A program made the translations under genes and the position numbers. Below are positions 8,925 through 17,630 of a DNA stretch of 64,000 nucleotides, in pieces. The notes below the pieces were generated by a model. The model did not search any database, was not told the origin of the DNA, and worked only from the letters and a program-made list of their open reading frames with translations. Origin of the DNA: Collimonas arenae (GTDB lineage Bacteria; Pseudomonadota; Gammaproteobacteria; Burkholderiales; Burkholderiaceae_D); contig NZ_CP009962.1 in NCBI RefSeq assembly GCF_000786695.1, positions 1,922,001 to 1,986,000 on the forward strand, in the 5' to 3' direction. Every line of letters starts with the position of its first letter. Position 1 is the stretch's first letter.

Positions 8925-9874
8925 GGGTTTGCCGTCAGCCGTTGCCGGGCCGATGGTTTCAGGTCAGCTTCCAGATGCTGAACCAGATAGTCGATGAAGA
9001 CGCGCATTTTAGGGGCCAGATAGCGCGTCGGCAGATATTGTATATACGCAGTGCCCTGGTAGGCGGAGACAAATTCCCAGTCGGTCAACAGTGCTTTCAC
9101 CAAGCCTTGTTCGAGCGCGCTGCGTGCCGTGAAATAAGGTAGGCAAGCGATGCCCAGATGCTGTAGTACGCCTGCTAGCCGCGCCTCGCTGTGATTGACG
9201 ACGTAGCGGCCGCTGACCTTGACGATGGTGGCCTCGCCCTTGCGCAAGAACCGCCAGTCGGCATCGCCTGGATTTTCTCCCAGCGACAGGCAGCTATGGC
9301 CGCACAAGTCTTGCGGCTGGCGCGGGGTGCCATGGCGCGCCAGGTATGCCGGCGTGGCGCATAACACTTGTTCAACCGACATCAGCGGGCGCGCCGCCAA
9401 ACCTTCGGTTGGGTGCTGGGTAATATGGATCACCAGGTCGGCATCGTCGTTGATCAGGTTGAGCTGTCGGTCGTTAAGGATCAACTGCATATCGATTTGC
9501 GGATATTTCGCAAGAAAGCCGGGTATCAGTGGCGCGACTACCGACTTGCCGAACGCTTTCGGCATGCCGACCCGAAGCAGTCCGCGCGGCAGCGCTACGA
9601 ATTTATCCGCGACTTCCGTCGCCGCCCTGGCGGCGTTGACCATGTCCTGGCAGCGCAGGAAAGTCTCGCTGCCGGATTCACTCAGGCGCAACTTGCGCGT
9701 GGTGCGTTCCAGCAGCCGGACCGCCAGCGCCTGCTCCAGGCGCGATACCTGGCGGCTGACGGCCGATGGCGTCATGCCCAGTTCCAGCGCTGCAGCGGAG
9801 AAACTGCCGGTCTCGACCACACGCACAAACACGGCCATGTCCGGCATCAGCTTGATGTATCGATGATTGCTCAT
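8921..9874 (-). CDS. LysR-family transcriptional regulator
   Basis: A 317-residue LTTR. The HTH reads FVRVVETGSFSAAALELGMTPSAVSRQVSRLEQ, then LAVRLLERTTRKLRLSESG. The effector domain follows from about residue 95. Divergent from the DMT transporter at 9981 and overlapping the amidase gene downstream by 4 bp; the former is the likely target. Start MSNHRYIKLMPDMAVF could also be at the internal Met10 or Met13. Confidence 0.87.
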   Translation of the reverse strand: MSNHRYIKLMPDMAVFVRVVETGSFSAAALELGMTPSAVSRQVSRLEQALAVRLLERTTRKLRLSESGSETFLRCQDMVNAARAATEVADKFVALPRGLLRVGMPKAFGKSVVAPLIPGFLAKYPQIDMQLILNDRQLNLINDDADLVIHITQHPTEGLAARPLMSVEQVLCATPAYLARHGTPRQPQDLCGHSCLSLGENPGDADWRFLRKGEATIVKVSGRYVVNHSEARLAGVLQHLGIACLPYFTARSALEQGLVKALLTDWEFVSAYQGTAYIQYLPTRYLAPKMRVFIDYLVQHLEADLKPSARQRLTANP

Positions 9875-9980
9875 TTATTCCAGTTGGGTACAAGAGTTGT
9901 TCCGATTTGACAGATTATCGTATTTGTCCAAATAAAACATAATAAGCCTCCATGCCCGACACCAGTCCGCGTAAAACCAA

Positions 9981-10898
9981 GTGACAAAATCACTCCCTAC
10001 TTTCTCCTCAAAAAAAATCTGGATCGCCGACTTGCTGCTATTGCTGGTCGCCGTGGTCTGGGGCACCAGTTATGGCGTGGCCAAGCAGGCACTGGTTTTC
10101 TATCCGGTGCTAGATTTCGTGGCGCTGCGCTTCAGCATAACTTTTTTGCTATTGTTGCCGAGCTTGCGTCAACTGGCGCAACCGCAAGGCAGGGCAGCGT
10201 TGCGCGCCGGGCTGCCGCTGGGGCTGATCTTGCTTGCCATATTTATATGCGAAACTTTTGGCCTGGCCCAAACCAAGGCGTCCAACGCCGCTTTCCTGAT
10301 CAGCTTGTTTGTTGTCTTTACGCCTTTCGTCGAGTGGCTGGTGATGGCGCGGCGTCCGAGCGGAAGCGCTTTCCTGATGGCGTTCGTATCGCTCTTCGGC
10401 ACTTGGTTACTCACCTATGGCGGTAGTCTGGCACTCAACCTGGGTGACGGCCTGATACTGGCCGCGGCTTTGTTGCGCGCCTTGATGGTATGCATGACCA
10501 AGCGCCTGACGCACAACAAGAGCATGTCGACGCTGGCCTTGACGGCGGTGCAATCGGGTGTGGTCGGGCTAGGCTGCTTTCTGATTGCAGCCCTGTTCAT
10601 GCGGAATGGGTTGCCGCCGTTGCCGAGCGCTTCCGGTTTCTGGATCTGCACCTTGTACCTGGTACTGTTTTGCACCATCTTTGCCTTTTTTGCACAGAAT
10701 TATGGTGTGCGGCAAAGTGATCCAACGCGGGTTTCCTTGCTGATGGGAAGCGAGCCGTTATTCGGCGCTTTGTTTGCCGTATTCTGGCTGGGCGAGCAGC
10801 TCAGCTTCTTGTCCTGGGTCGGCGGCGGCCTGATTGTCGGAGCGACATTGTGGGCGACTTTGCCGCGCTCGATATTTTTTGCGCGGCTGGCAAAATAA
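9981..10898 (+). CDS. DMT-family permease with two EamA repeats
   Basis: A 305-residue, 10-TM drug/metabolite transporter. Repeat 1 begins LLLLVAVVWGTSYGVAKQAL; repeat 2 ends with MGSEPLFGALFAVFWLGEQLSFLSWVGGGLIVGA, the standard EamA closing motif. GTG start; no clear Shine-Dalgarno. It probably exports an amino acid or metabolite. The divergent LysR gene is the likely regulator, an arrangement very common for this family. Substrate unknown. Confidence 0.85.
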   Translation: MTKSLPTFSSKKIWIADLLLLLVAVVWGTSYGVAKQALVFYPVLDFVALRFSITFLLLLPSLRQLAQPQGRAALRAGLPLGLILLAIFICETFGLAQTKASNAAFLISLFVVFTPFVEWLVMARRPSGSAFLMAFVSLFGTWLLTYGGSLALNLGDGLILAAALLRALMVCMTKRLTHNKSMSTLALTAVQSGVVGLGCFLIAALFMRNGLPPLPSASGFWICTLYLVLFCTIFAFFAQNYGVRQSDPTRVSLLMGSEPLFGALFAVFWLGEQLSFLSWVGGGLIVGATLWATLPRSIFFARLAK

Positions 10899-11509
10899 AT
10901 CGCTGTCGGTATGTAACACGTGCGAGCGGATTGCCGCCATCGTATGACATTTGGTTTTCAAAATAATCAGCCATAGGATACGGGAACACCATTTCATCCC
11001 GATCCGCAAAACGCGCATCAATTCCGCATTAACCCCTCAAAACGCGGGCATATTCCATCGAATCATCAGCGAAAACAGCATTCCTCCAATCCTGCGGCCG
11101 CATTCCAGGCGCATCAATTATCCGGTGCAATATTTGACATTCAAATGACGGCGTGCACATTAATCCTTTATCAGATGCCAACTAAATGATTTGAAGAAGA
11201 TAAAACGTTCTAATAAATTTTGTTTACTTGTGCAAACAGCTGTCATATTATTGGCCCAACAAAACTATACAGACCTGTATGTTTATGAGATGGTTTTCAT
11301 AGGGCTGTAAATGTTATAGAAACATAAATTTGATATTTACGTACCTGATTTGTGTTTTTGCGACACCTAAAAAATAGATAAATATTAAATAGTAAATTGT
11401 TTGCTTGGGATCTGCTTCAGGAGAAGATTCCTTCCGGTTTTTTACGGAAATAAAGCAAGCGTTTATGGAGACGTTGTCTGGCCCAATATCCTCGGTGCTC
11501 CCGCCGTTT

Positions 11510-11544
11510 GTTCCGCCTGCTCGCGCGGGCGGAACGTTTTTTTT
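11510..11544 (+). terminator. Intrinsic terminator without an obvious upstream gene
   Basis: Perfect 8-bp stem GTTCCGCC / GGCGGAAC around a 10-nt loop, then G and eight T. It is about 610 bp past the DMT gene and 550 bp before the protease start, so it most likely ends a separate short transcript. Confidence 0.7.
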
Positions 11545-11894
11545 CCAACTGTCAGCGCTGCTGGCGCTGATGTGTTTTTGTGCAATGGATCACCATGCAC
11601 GCGATGAAATATAGTTTTCACCGGTCGAAAGGCGCAAACGAAATATGCGCTTCGATAGAAGAAAATATCAGAACATTTTATATTGCCACTTGGAAATAAA
11701 TGATTTACTCTGATTCATCGAAAAAACATGTTTAAGTTGTGGAAACAGGTTGCATAGCTTTGATTTTTCACGCGGCGTCCACTCCAAAAGAGTCATGGAT
11801 GCCGGCGTTTATCCTCAAGAGGGAAGTCCCATGATTTGCGCCAGACTCAATTTGAAATCACCGCATTTGCATTCGTCGCCAGACGAAATTTGCT

Positions 11895-12008
11895 GCTGTA
11901 CAGCTTCCCCATCTTCCGGCACAGGTAGCGTTAACGCTGCCGCCAACCCCTTAACGGACTAGTTACGCACTAGTCTCGTTATCCGCTGCATCACCATCCG
12001 TGATGCAG
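11895..12008. promoter_or_regulatory. Four perfect palindromes, about 31-34 bp apart, before the S53 protease
   Basis: In order: GCTGTACAGC at 11895-11904; AGCGTTAACGCT at 11927-11938; GACTAGT-5-ACTAGTC at 11957-11975; CTGCATCAC-5-GTGATGCAG at 11986-12008. Their centres are spaced about 33, 33 and 31 bp, close to three helical turns. Sequences differ, so one factor binding all four is unlikely. They could be separate operators or hairpins in the 5' UTR. The last ends 88 bp before the start codon. Confidence 0.45.
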
Positions 12009-12095
12009 ACACCAGCGCCAATCAATCTTTGCATTGCAGATCACCATGCAAGGCCACGGCGTCCCTTATCTGTTCTTTTCAAGAGGAATAAGAGT

Positions 12096-13982
12096 ATGAA
12101 ATCGGAATCATCAGCGAAAGTAGCAGGAAGTTTCAAGATTCCCCAGGTTACGGCGTTGTCGTTAGCGCTGTCGCTGGTGTTTGCATCCATGGCCGCGCAT
12201 GCAGCCGTGGTGGATAACACCACTTGGGTAGCTACCAAGACACAGGCGTTTTTGCCGCAGGTGCAAGCCAATCAAAAAAGCGTGGCTGCCGACGCCAGCG
12301 TGCAAACGCCGGCAGAGTCCGCCGTGCAGCTGGCGCAAGGCGAGCCGGTCCATGTGACGCTGAGCCTGAACCTGCGCAACGAAGCGCAGCTCGATCAGTT
12401 CCTGCAAGAGCTGCGTACGCCAGGCAGCGCTTCCTACGGAAAATTCCTGACATCCGCTCAATTCGCTGAAAAATACGCACCGACTGAAAAAGATGTCGCC
12501 GCAGTAGTCGCGCATCTGAGCAAAGCCGGTTTTGTGAATATCTCGGTTTCGCCGAATCGCCAGCTGGTGTCCGCCGACGGCACTGCCGCGACGGTGCAAA
12601 CCGGCTTTCGCACTGCGCTGAAACGTTTCCAGCAAGACGGCCGCAAAGTATTCGCCAATACAGACGCAGCGCAAGTACCGGCAACCCTTAGCGGTATCGT
12701 CGGTTCGGTGCTGGGCCTGCAAAACGTTGCTATCGCCCAGACTCACCATCGTTTCGTGCCGGATGCAGCAGGCAGTGCGAGGTTGCAAGCCACGGCCAAG
12801 CCAAGTGCGACGCCGGTGGCCACACCGCATAGCCCCGCGGAATTTCCTGCAATCTATAACGCAGGCAGCACGCCAACCGGTTCGAACACTATAGTCGGCA
12901 TCATTTCCGAAGGCGATATCACGCCGACCATTACCGACCTGAAGGCGTTCACGACAGCCAAGGGTCTCGCTACTGTCAGTACTTCGGTGGTGCAAACCGG
13001 CCCTTCCGGCAGCGACTATAGCGATACTTCCGGCCAGGTCGAATGGAACCTGGACAGCCAGACCATCACCGGTACTTCCGGCGGCGTCAGGAAACTGATT
13101 TTCTACGCATCGCCAGACATGCAGTTCAGCAGCATCACGACATCGTATAACAAGGCGGTGACGGACAACGTGGCGAAAGTCATCAACGTATCGCTCGGCG
13201 GCTGCGAATCGGATACGCATAGCGACGGCACCCAGGCTGCGGACGATAATGTGTTCAAGCAAGCTGTTGCGCAAGGCCAGACCTTCTCGATTTCGACAGG
13301 CGACGCCGGTACCTACAATTGCCAGACCAGCTCGATTTCGGGAGCGCCTGGCGTACCGAAAAACAAATCGACCTATGACGTCAGCGAGCCCGCCAGTTCG
13401 CCATACGTGATCGCCGTCGGCGGCACCACCTTGTATACCAATGCCGGTGCATACAGCAGCGAAACGGTGTGGAATGAAGGACTGAGCCCTATCGGCGTCT
13501 ACGACAGCCAGGGTGATTCCGATCCGACCAAGCGCTTGTGGGCAACAGGCGGCGGTTTCAGCAAATACGAAGCTGCGCCTAGTTATCAAAAAGGCGTGAT
13601 CACAGCTGGCAAGACTACCCGTGGCCTGCCGGACATCGCTTTTGATGCAGCCAGCGCCAGCGGCGCCACCATTTACTACAACGGCCAAACCGGAACAGTA
13701 GGCGGCACCAGCCTTGCAGCGCCGATTTTCACTGGCACCTGGGCCCGTCTGCAATCGGCCAACGGCAACGCGCTGGGCTTCCCGGCAGCCAGCTTCTACA
13801 AGTATTTCCCATTGGCTGCCAATGCCTCTTTGCTGCATGACGTCATTTCGGGCACCAACGGCGCCAGCAGTTCCTATGGCTATAAAGCAGGCAAGGGCTG
13901 GGACGCGACGACAGGTTTCGGTAGCCTGAACATCGCCAACCTGAATACCTTCATCAAGAATACTTCGGATTTTGCGCGTTAA
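12096..13982 (+). CDS. Secreted S53 serine-carboxyl peptidase (sedolisin/kumamolisin type) with propeptide
   Basis: Start at 12096 (RBS GAGG); a longer frame from 12000 has no ribosome site. The product has 628 residues: a long signal peptide ending at AAHA (about residue 36), a pro-kumamolisin activation domain (about 70-215) and the S53 catalytic domain to the C-terminus. The catalytic Glu and Asp are in QVEWNLDSQ, the oxyanion Asp in STGDAGTYN, and the nucleophile in GGTSLAAPIF. The C-terminal calcium-site region GKGWDATTGFGSLN is present. These are acid-active endopeptidases secreted to degrade protein; in soil betaproteobacteria they probably serve nutrition. Expression may depend on the palindromes upstream. 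Confidence 0.92.
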   Translation: MKSESSAKVAGSFKIPQVTALSLALSLVFASMAAHAAVVDNTTWVATKTQAFLPQVQANQKSVAADASVQTPAESAVQLAQGEPVHVTLSLNLRNEAQLDQFLQELRTPGSASYGKFLTSAQFAEKYAPTEKDVAAVVAHLSKAGFVNISVSPNRQLVSADGTAATVQTGFRTALKRFQQDGRKVFANTDAAQVPATLSGIVGSVLGLQNVAIAQTHHRFVPDAAGSARLQATAKPSATPVATPHSPAEFPAIYNAGSTPTGSNTIVGIISEGDITPTITDLKAFTTAKGLATVSTSVVQTGPSGSDYSDTSGQVEWNLDSQTITGTSGGVRKLIFYASPDMQFSSITTSYNKAVTDNVAKVINVSLGGCESDTHSDGTQAADDNVFKQAVAQGQTFSISTGDAGTYNCQTSSISGAPGVPKNKSTYDVSEPASSPYVIAVGGTTLYTNAGAYSSETVWNEGLSPIGVYDSQGDSDPTKRLWATGGGFSKYEAAPSYQKGVITAGKTTRGLPDIAFDAASASGATIYYNGQTGTVGGTSLAAPIFTGTWARLQSANGNALGFPAASFYKYFPLAANASLLHDVISGTNGASSSYGYKAGKGWDATTGFGSLNIANLNTFIKNTSDFAR

Positions 13983-14134
13983 TTCGCATATGAATCTCTC
14001 GGGTATTTTGTAGAAGGCGTGTATGACATCGCCGCTGCGGCCATTCTGGTCTGCAGCGGTGACGAAGTGACAGTGGCAAGACTGAGCGGCATAAAGTGGT
14101 TTGACAGAACTGCGATGGCGTACGGAGAACTGAC

Positions 14135-14335
14135 ATGAACAAATCGAATCTGGCCTGGCTGATCGCCGCCCTGGTACTTGGCCTTGGCGGCATTTATGCC
14201 GTTTGGGCAGCGGAGGATTCGAGCGCTGCCGACCATGATGCGACCGTCGTTGCGGCGCAAGACCATGGCGTCAACGCAGCGGGTACGTCGGAAAAGCCGA
14301 AAGACGCCGTCAATATCAATCCGTTCGGGAAATAG
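14135..14335 (+). CDS. Small single-pass membrane protein, unknown
   Basis: 66 residues: MNKSN, then one hydrophobic helix (about 6-24, LAWLIAALVLGLGGIYAVW), then a polar acidic tail ending VNINPFGK. RBS GGAGA five bases upstream. The helix may be an uncleaved anchor or a signal peptide with cleavage near VWAAE. No recognised family. It lies 150 bp after the protease and could be co-transcribed with it. Confidence 0.6.
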   Translation: MNKSNLAWLIAALVLGLGGIYAVWAAEDSSAADHDATVVAAQDHGVNAAGTSEKPKDAVNINPFGK

Positions 14336-14421
14336 TGACGGCACTAGAAAATTCTGCGTTCCGGGTGCTGGGCTCTGCACGCGGGCAGGCAGACAAGTAT
14401 TTGTAGAAGGAAGAATCAGCA

Positions 14422-14637
14422 ATGACCGCATATCTGCAACGACAAGACCGGCTGGCGCTGGTTACCCAGGCCACAGCGAACGTGACAGGCAAACGATTCT
14501 GCTCACATCATCAGGGCGAAGTGGCGGTAACTGAAGGCGATTTCGTCATGCGCAATAAATCCCGACGTTGGATTTGCTTCCGTTGCCAGGAACGCAGTCA
14601 GGCACGCCGTGATGTGCTGGTGACGCGGGTAGGATAG
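14422..14637 (+). CDS. Small putative zinc-finger protein, unknown
   Basis: 71 residues, cytoplasmic. A possible metal site of the form CxxH-x22-CxxC is visible (RFCSHHQG ... WICFRCQER), surrounded by basic residues, suggesting nucleic acid or protein binding. A good RBS (GAAGGAAGAA) precedes the ATG, and an intrinsic terminator follows 16 bp after the stop, both supporting a real gene. No named family recognised. Confidence 0.6.
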   Translation: MTAYLQRQDRLALVTQATANVTGKRFCSHHQGEVAVTEGDFVMRNKSRRWICFRCQERSQARRDVLVTRVG

Positions 14638-14653
14638 ATCTGGTGGTACAAAT

Positions 14654-14678
14654 AAATCGCCACATTGTGGCGATTTTT
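14654..14678 (+). terminator. Intrinsic terminator after the zinc-finger gene
   Basis: Perfect 10-bp stem AAATCGCCAC / GTGGCGATTT with a 3-nt loop, running into TTTTT. The A/T-flanked stem can also act on the minus strand. Confidence 0.8.
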
Positions 14679-14712
14679 GTCTGCGGTCACTGCCGTGCTG
14701 TTTTTTCAGCGC

Positions 14713-15114
14713 TTAGCGGAACGCCGCCAGCGGATCGTATTGCGAACTTGCATTGCCATCCTGCTCTTTGGCCGTCGCCGCGTTGCGGATGAAATTAACC
14801 GATTTCACTTGCCATTCGCCACGTTGCAACTTCCAGCCATGGATGACTTTTTGCCAGCCCGGCTTGAGGTATTGCTGATCGGTGCGATCGAGTTCCCAGT
14901 GGCCGGCTTCCCATACGTACCAGCCATCGACGTAATCCCAGAAACCAGGACTCCACACCAGTCCGGCGCGCGAGTGCGGCGCGGCTTCCGGCTTGGCCGG
15001 AGGCGGTGCATTCTTGAGGATGACATTGGAATCGCCCTGGTTCTTTGACAGCGGTTTCACGAAAGACGAAAAACGTCCGGCGATGATTGCTGCGATGCTG
15101 AGTTGCTGTTTCAT
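14713..15114 (-). CDS. WxxGxW-repeat protein (YXWGXW family-like), probably exported
   Basis: 133 residues. The centre is Trp/Tyr/Gly-rich: VWSPGFWDYVDGWYVWEAGHWE, typical of the YXWGXW/BcpO-type repeat proteins. The N-terminus (MKQQLSIAAIIAG) is a weak signal sequence without a lipobox. These proteins are common in Burkholderiales cell envelopes and have no established role. The C-terminal part (HGWKLQRGEWQVKSVNF) repeats the W-x-G pattern loosely. Confidence 0.6.
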   Translation of the reverse strand: MKQQLSIAAIIAGRFSSFVKPLSKNQGDSNVILKNAPPPAKPEAAPHSRAGLVWSPGFWDYVDGWYVWEAGHWELDRTDQQYLKPGWQKVIHGWKLQRGEWQVKSVNFIRNAATAKEQDGNASSQYDPLAAFR

Positions 15115-15476
15115 AGTGCGCTCCTGAATGAGTTCAGTGCTATCGATTGTACGAAGCCAGGTCGATAAAAATGTGTCCTGTGCATTTACTTACAATTTTC
15201 ATTACCCATTTACAGAATAATGCTGTCCCTGACGTGCGAAATAGCTGGTATTTCTGCGGGGTTTTCTCTATGAAGAAGAATCGATTTGCGCTATTCCCTG
15301 CGATGGCGGGATTTGCTTGTCAATAGATTAATGACGCAGGCTTTTGTGGAAGGAAAATAGAGGTTTTCGACTACCTTGGCAGGGAGATATTCACGGTTTG
15401 TTTCTTAATGTGTCATCTATCCTTGAGATATATTACGAATTCCAGTCGCCGCACAAAAAACTAAAAGGAAAGCGTC
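15115..15476. other. 362-bp intergenic region, nothing firm
   Basis: Divergent promoter space between the WxxGxW gene and the GST gene. An 18-codon frame at 15270 (MKKNRFALFPAMAGF..) looks like the start of a signal peptide but ends at TAG after Cys-Gln; it may be a truncated lipoprotein remnant. I see no terminator or clear operator. Confidence 0.5.
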
Positions 15477-16127
15477 ATGACACAAAGCCGTCGCGTTACT
15501 CTTTTCCATTGCCCAAATACGCGTTCCAAGGGCGCACGCATTTTGTTGGAAGAGCTTGGTGCAGACTATGAACTGCACGTCCTCAACATGAAAGCCGGAG
15601 AACAGCGTGGCGCTGCCTACCTGGCCATCAACCCGATGGGCAAAGTGCCGGCGATCAGGCACGGCGAGGCGCTGATCACCGAACAGCCCGCCGTCTTCCT
15701 TTACATGGCTGACCTGTATATGGATAAAGGCCTGGCGCCGGCGCTTGACGATCCCTTGCGCGGCCCTTATCTGCGCTGGATGGTTTATTACGGCTCCTGT
15801 TTCGAACCGGCAGTGGTCGATCGGGCGCGCAAGGTTGCTCCGGCAGCGGCCTCGATGCTGCCTTACGGCGACTTCGACACCATGCTGAAGACCTTGACCG
15901 ACCAACTGGAGAAGGGGCCGTACATCCTTGGAGATAAATTCAGTGCCGCCGATGTCCTGTGGGGCACCGCGCTGACGTGGACTACCGGCTTCCAGATCGT
16001 GCCGATGTCGCCGGTGATCCAGGCGTATATAGACAGGGTCAACGCCCGCCCGGCGGTGCAAAGGGTGACGGCGCTGGATGCAGAATTGGCAGCGCAACAG
16101 ACCAAGCCGGCCGAATCGGCTTCATAG
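15477..16127 (+). CDS. Glutathione S-transferase family protein
   Basis: 216 residues with an N-terminal thioredoxin-like domain (about 6-85; LFHCPNTRSKGARILLEELG, NPMGKVPAI, glutathione-contacting EQPAVFLYMAD) and a C-terminal helical domain (FSAADVLWGTALTW). The CPNTRS start resembles bacterial GSTs using Cys or Ser near the N-terminus. RBS AAAGGAAAG. It probably conjugates or reduces an electrophile; substrate unknown. The following DUF1304 gene is on the same strand 76 bp on. Confidence 0.85.
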   Translation: MTQSRRVTLFHCPNTRSKGARILLEELGADYELHVLNMKAGEQRGAAYLAINPMGKVPAIRHGEALITEQPAVFLYMADLYMDKGLAPALDDPLRGPYLRWMVYYGSCFEPAVVDRARKVAPAAASMLPYGDFDTMLKTLTDQLEKGPYILGDKFSAADVLWGTALTWTTGFQIVPMSPVIQAYIDRVNARPAVQRVTALDAELAAQQTKPAESAS

Positions 16128-16203
16128 TAGACAGTATCGAGAGTGCTTGCTACGCATGCGCCGCATTCATCAATTAATCAATTAAATAATAAGGGAGTCC
16201 GTT

Positions 16204-16563
16204 TTGAATACTGTCGCCAATCTGCTGATCGCCTTGGTCGCTTTGCTGCATGTCTATTTTCTGGTGCTTGAGATGTTCTTGTGGGATAAGCCGTTCGGCC
16301 TTAAGACGTTCCGGTTGACGCAAGAGTTTGCTTCCGCATCAAAGGCGCTCGCCGCCAATCAAGGTTTGTATAACGGTTTTCTGGCGGCAGGCCTGGCCTG
16401 GGGGCTGTGTCTTGGCGGCGCGGGTCTGTCGATCAAGATATTTTTCCTGGCCTGTGTGATCGTCGCCGGTATTTTCGGCGCGCTCACGGTGAGCCGGAAG
16501 ATCCTGTTCATCCAGGCCTTGCCTGCCGCAATCGCGTTGGGATTGTTACTGGCGCTGCGATAG
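16204..16563 (+). CDS. DUF1304 inner-membrane protein
   Basis: 119 residues, four predicted TM helices. It starts NTVANLLIALVALLHVYFLVLEMFLW, with KPFGLKTFRLTQEFA in the first loop and NQGLYNGFLAAGLAWG, the DUF1304 signature. Start codon is TTG at 16204, seven bases after AAGGGAG; no better ATG exists. Function of the family is unknown. Confidence 0.8.
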   Translation: MNTVANLLIALVALLHVYFLVLEMFLWDKPFGLKTFRLTQEFASASKALAANQGLYNGFLAAGLAWGLCLGGAGLSIKIFFLACVIVAGIFGALTVSRKILFIQALPAAIALGLLLALR

Positions 16564-16588
16564 AACGGTTGTTGGCATGCGTAGTATC

Positions 16589-16615
16589 CCGGCTTCCCGG
16601 CAACCGGGAAGCCGG
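16589..16615. terminator. Hairpin between convergent genes
   Basis: Perfect 12-bp inverted repeat CCGGCTTCCCGG / CCGGGAAGCCGG with a 3-nt loop, located between the DUF1304 and tautomerase stops. There is no T-run on either strand, so it may be a Rho-assisted or mRNA-stabilising hairpin rather than a classical terminator. Confidence 0.5.
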
Positions 16616-16622
16616 TCACTCT

Positions 16623-16823
16623 TCAGCCGTGCAGCTTCTTGTAGTCGTCCGACAGCATCCCGCCGAAGCCCCAGTCGTCTTCATTGATTTCCTGGATCAC
16701 GATGTGCGTCTGTTCAGGTTTTTTTCCTAGCACGCGCACCAGGGAGGCGGTGACATCTTTGACCAGTTCTTCCTTCTGCTGGCGGCTGGCGCCCTTGGTG
16801 ATTTGAATATTGACGTATGGCAT
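16623..16823 (-). CDS. 4-Oxalocrotonate tautomerase family protein
   Basis: 66 residues; the catalytic Pro follows the initiator Met (MPYVNIQITKG), and EELVKDVTASLVRVLGKKPEQTHIVIQEI matches the family. Typical length for the 4-OT/YdcE/PptA group. The C-terminal extension DDWGFGGMLSDDYKKL resembles PptA-like tautomerases. Keto-enol tautomerase activity is expected, but the substrate is unknown; a role in meta cleavage is not supported here because no such genes are nearby. Confidence 0.85.
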   Translation of the reverse strand: MPYVNIQITKGASRQQKEELVKDVTASLVRVLGKKPEQTHIVIQEINEDDWGFGGMLSDDYKKLHG

Positions 16824-16908
16824 GTCGTTGCTTCCTTATAAGACGACGTTTGGAGGAGCATGCAGCCGGTAATAGCTGACAGCTGGATTCGATCATACAA
16901 GGTAAAAA

Positions 16909-17448
16909 TTATCGGCGCTCTGCGCGGCTGTCAGCCACGGCGTCGCTTAGCGCCGCCAGCGAGGCGCGCAAGGTCACAGAAATCTCCGGGTGCGCTACGA
17001 TTTGATCTTCGCTGAGTTTAGCGCCAAGGATGGGTACCGTGACGCTAGCTTCATCGACGATCAGCGCCGACATCATCGTCACTATTTCCCTGATGGATGC
17101 CTGCGCGTGTACGGCCCGTGGCGAAGCGTTCAGCAAGGCCACCGGCTTAAGCACAAAAGCCTCGCAACCGACCATCCAGTCGAGCGCATTCTTCATCGCG
17201 CCGGTGATGCCGTGCGCATATTCAGGGCTGGCGATCAGCAGCGCATCGGCGGCCATGATGCGGGTACGCAGGTCTGCGACCGGAGCCGGATCGCTGGCTT
17301 CAATGTCAGGATTGAACAGAGGCAGATCGCCGAGGCCACAATAGAGCTCGATGTGCATGCCGGCCGGGGCCAGGCGAGCCAGGGCGCGTAGCAAGGCGGA
17401 ATTGTGCGAGGCGGCGCGCAGGCTGCCCGAGATTGCTAGGAAATTCAT
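16909..17448 (-). CDS. NADPH-dependent FMN reductase (flavodoxin-like)
   Basis: About 179 residues from MNFLAISGSLRAAS, where family proteins normally start; the frame extends to 17496 without a ribosome site. Seen: phosphate loop SGSLRAASHNSALLRAL and ASPEYAHGITGAMKNALDW, the FMN-binding PEYxxGxPGxLKNxxDW motif with substitutions. It should reduce FMN or a quinone with NADPH. It is a single gene; partner unknown. Confidence 0.82.
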   Translation of the reverse strand: MNFLAISGSLRAASHNSALLRALARLAPAGMHIELYCGLGDLPLFNPDIEASDPAPVADLRTRIMAADALLIASPEYAHGITGAMKNALDWMVGCEAFVLKPVALLNASPRAVHAQASIREIVTMMSALIVDEASVTVPILGAKLSEDQIVAHPEISVTLRASLAALSDAVADSRAERR

Positions 17449-17527
17449 GGTGCCCATAGTCTGTACAAGGGCATTCATTATGCCAACAAGCGTCATCGGC
17501 TGTTGGCAGGGCTGGCTTTTCTACAGC

Positions 17528-17567
17528 ATAAAAAACAGGCCCGCGCGAATCTTCTTCGGCGCGGGCT
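17528..17567 (-). terminator. Intrinsic terminator of the glycine-rich small gene
   Basis: On the minus strand an 8-bp GC stem (GCCCGCGC / GCGCGGGC, 12-nt loop) runs into TGTTTTTT. It ends the transcript of the gene at 17631-17885. Confidence 0.75.
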
Positions 17568-17630
17568 TGCTGTCAGGTTTTCGCCAAAGCCTGCTTGCGG
17601 CCCGGCAAGTCAAAAATGTTTATCTGTTGC

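Larger units (their letters stand above)
10899..12095. other. 1.2-kb non-coding region, AT-rich then palindrome-rich
   Basis: No convincing gene. From about 11150 to 11400 the sequence is clearly AT-rich (TAAATATTAAATAG and similar), unlike the rest of the window. Short open frames at 11401-11614 and 11750-11962 lack ribosome-binding sites, and the first pair spans a terminator. Contents: an intrinsic terminator at 11510-11544 with no gene before it, and a series of palindromes at 11821-12008 in front of the S53 protease. A small dyad ATACAG-AC-CTGTAT lies at 11267-11280. The region may hold a small RNA, or a horizontally acquired AT-rich promoter. Confidence 0.6.

Noticed and set aside
11401..11614. 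Two overlapping plus-strand frames of 68 and 69 codons
   Set aside because: TTG start in one, no ribosome site, and both run through the terminator hairpin at 11510-11544.
12162..13838. 558-codon open frame antisense to the sedolisin gene
   Set aside because: Shadow of a GC-rich gene; Arg/Cys/Gly-rich sequence with no domain or ribosome site.
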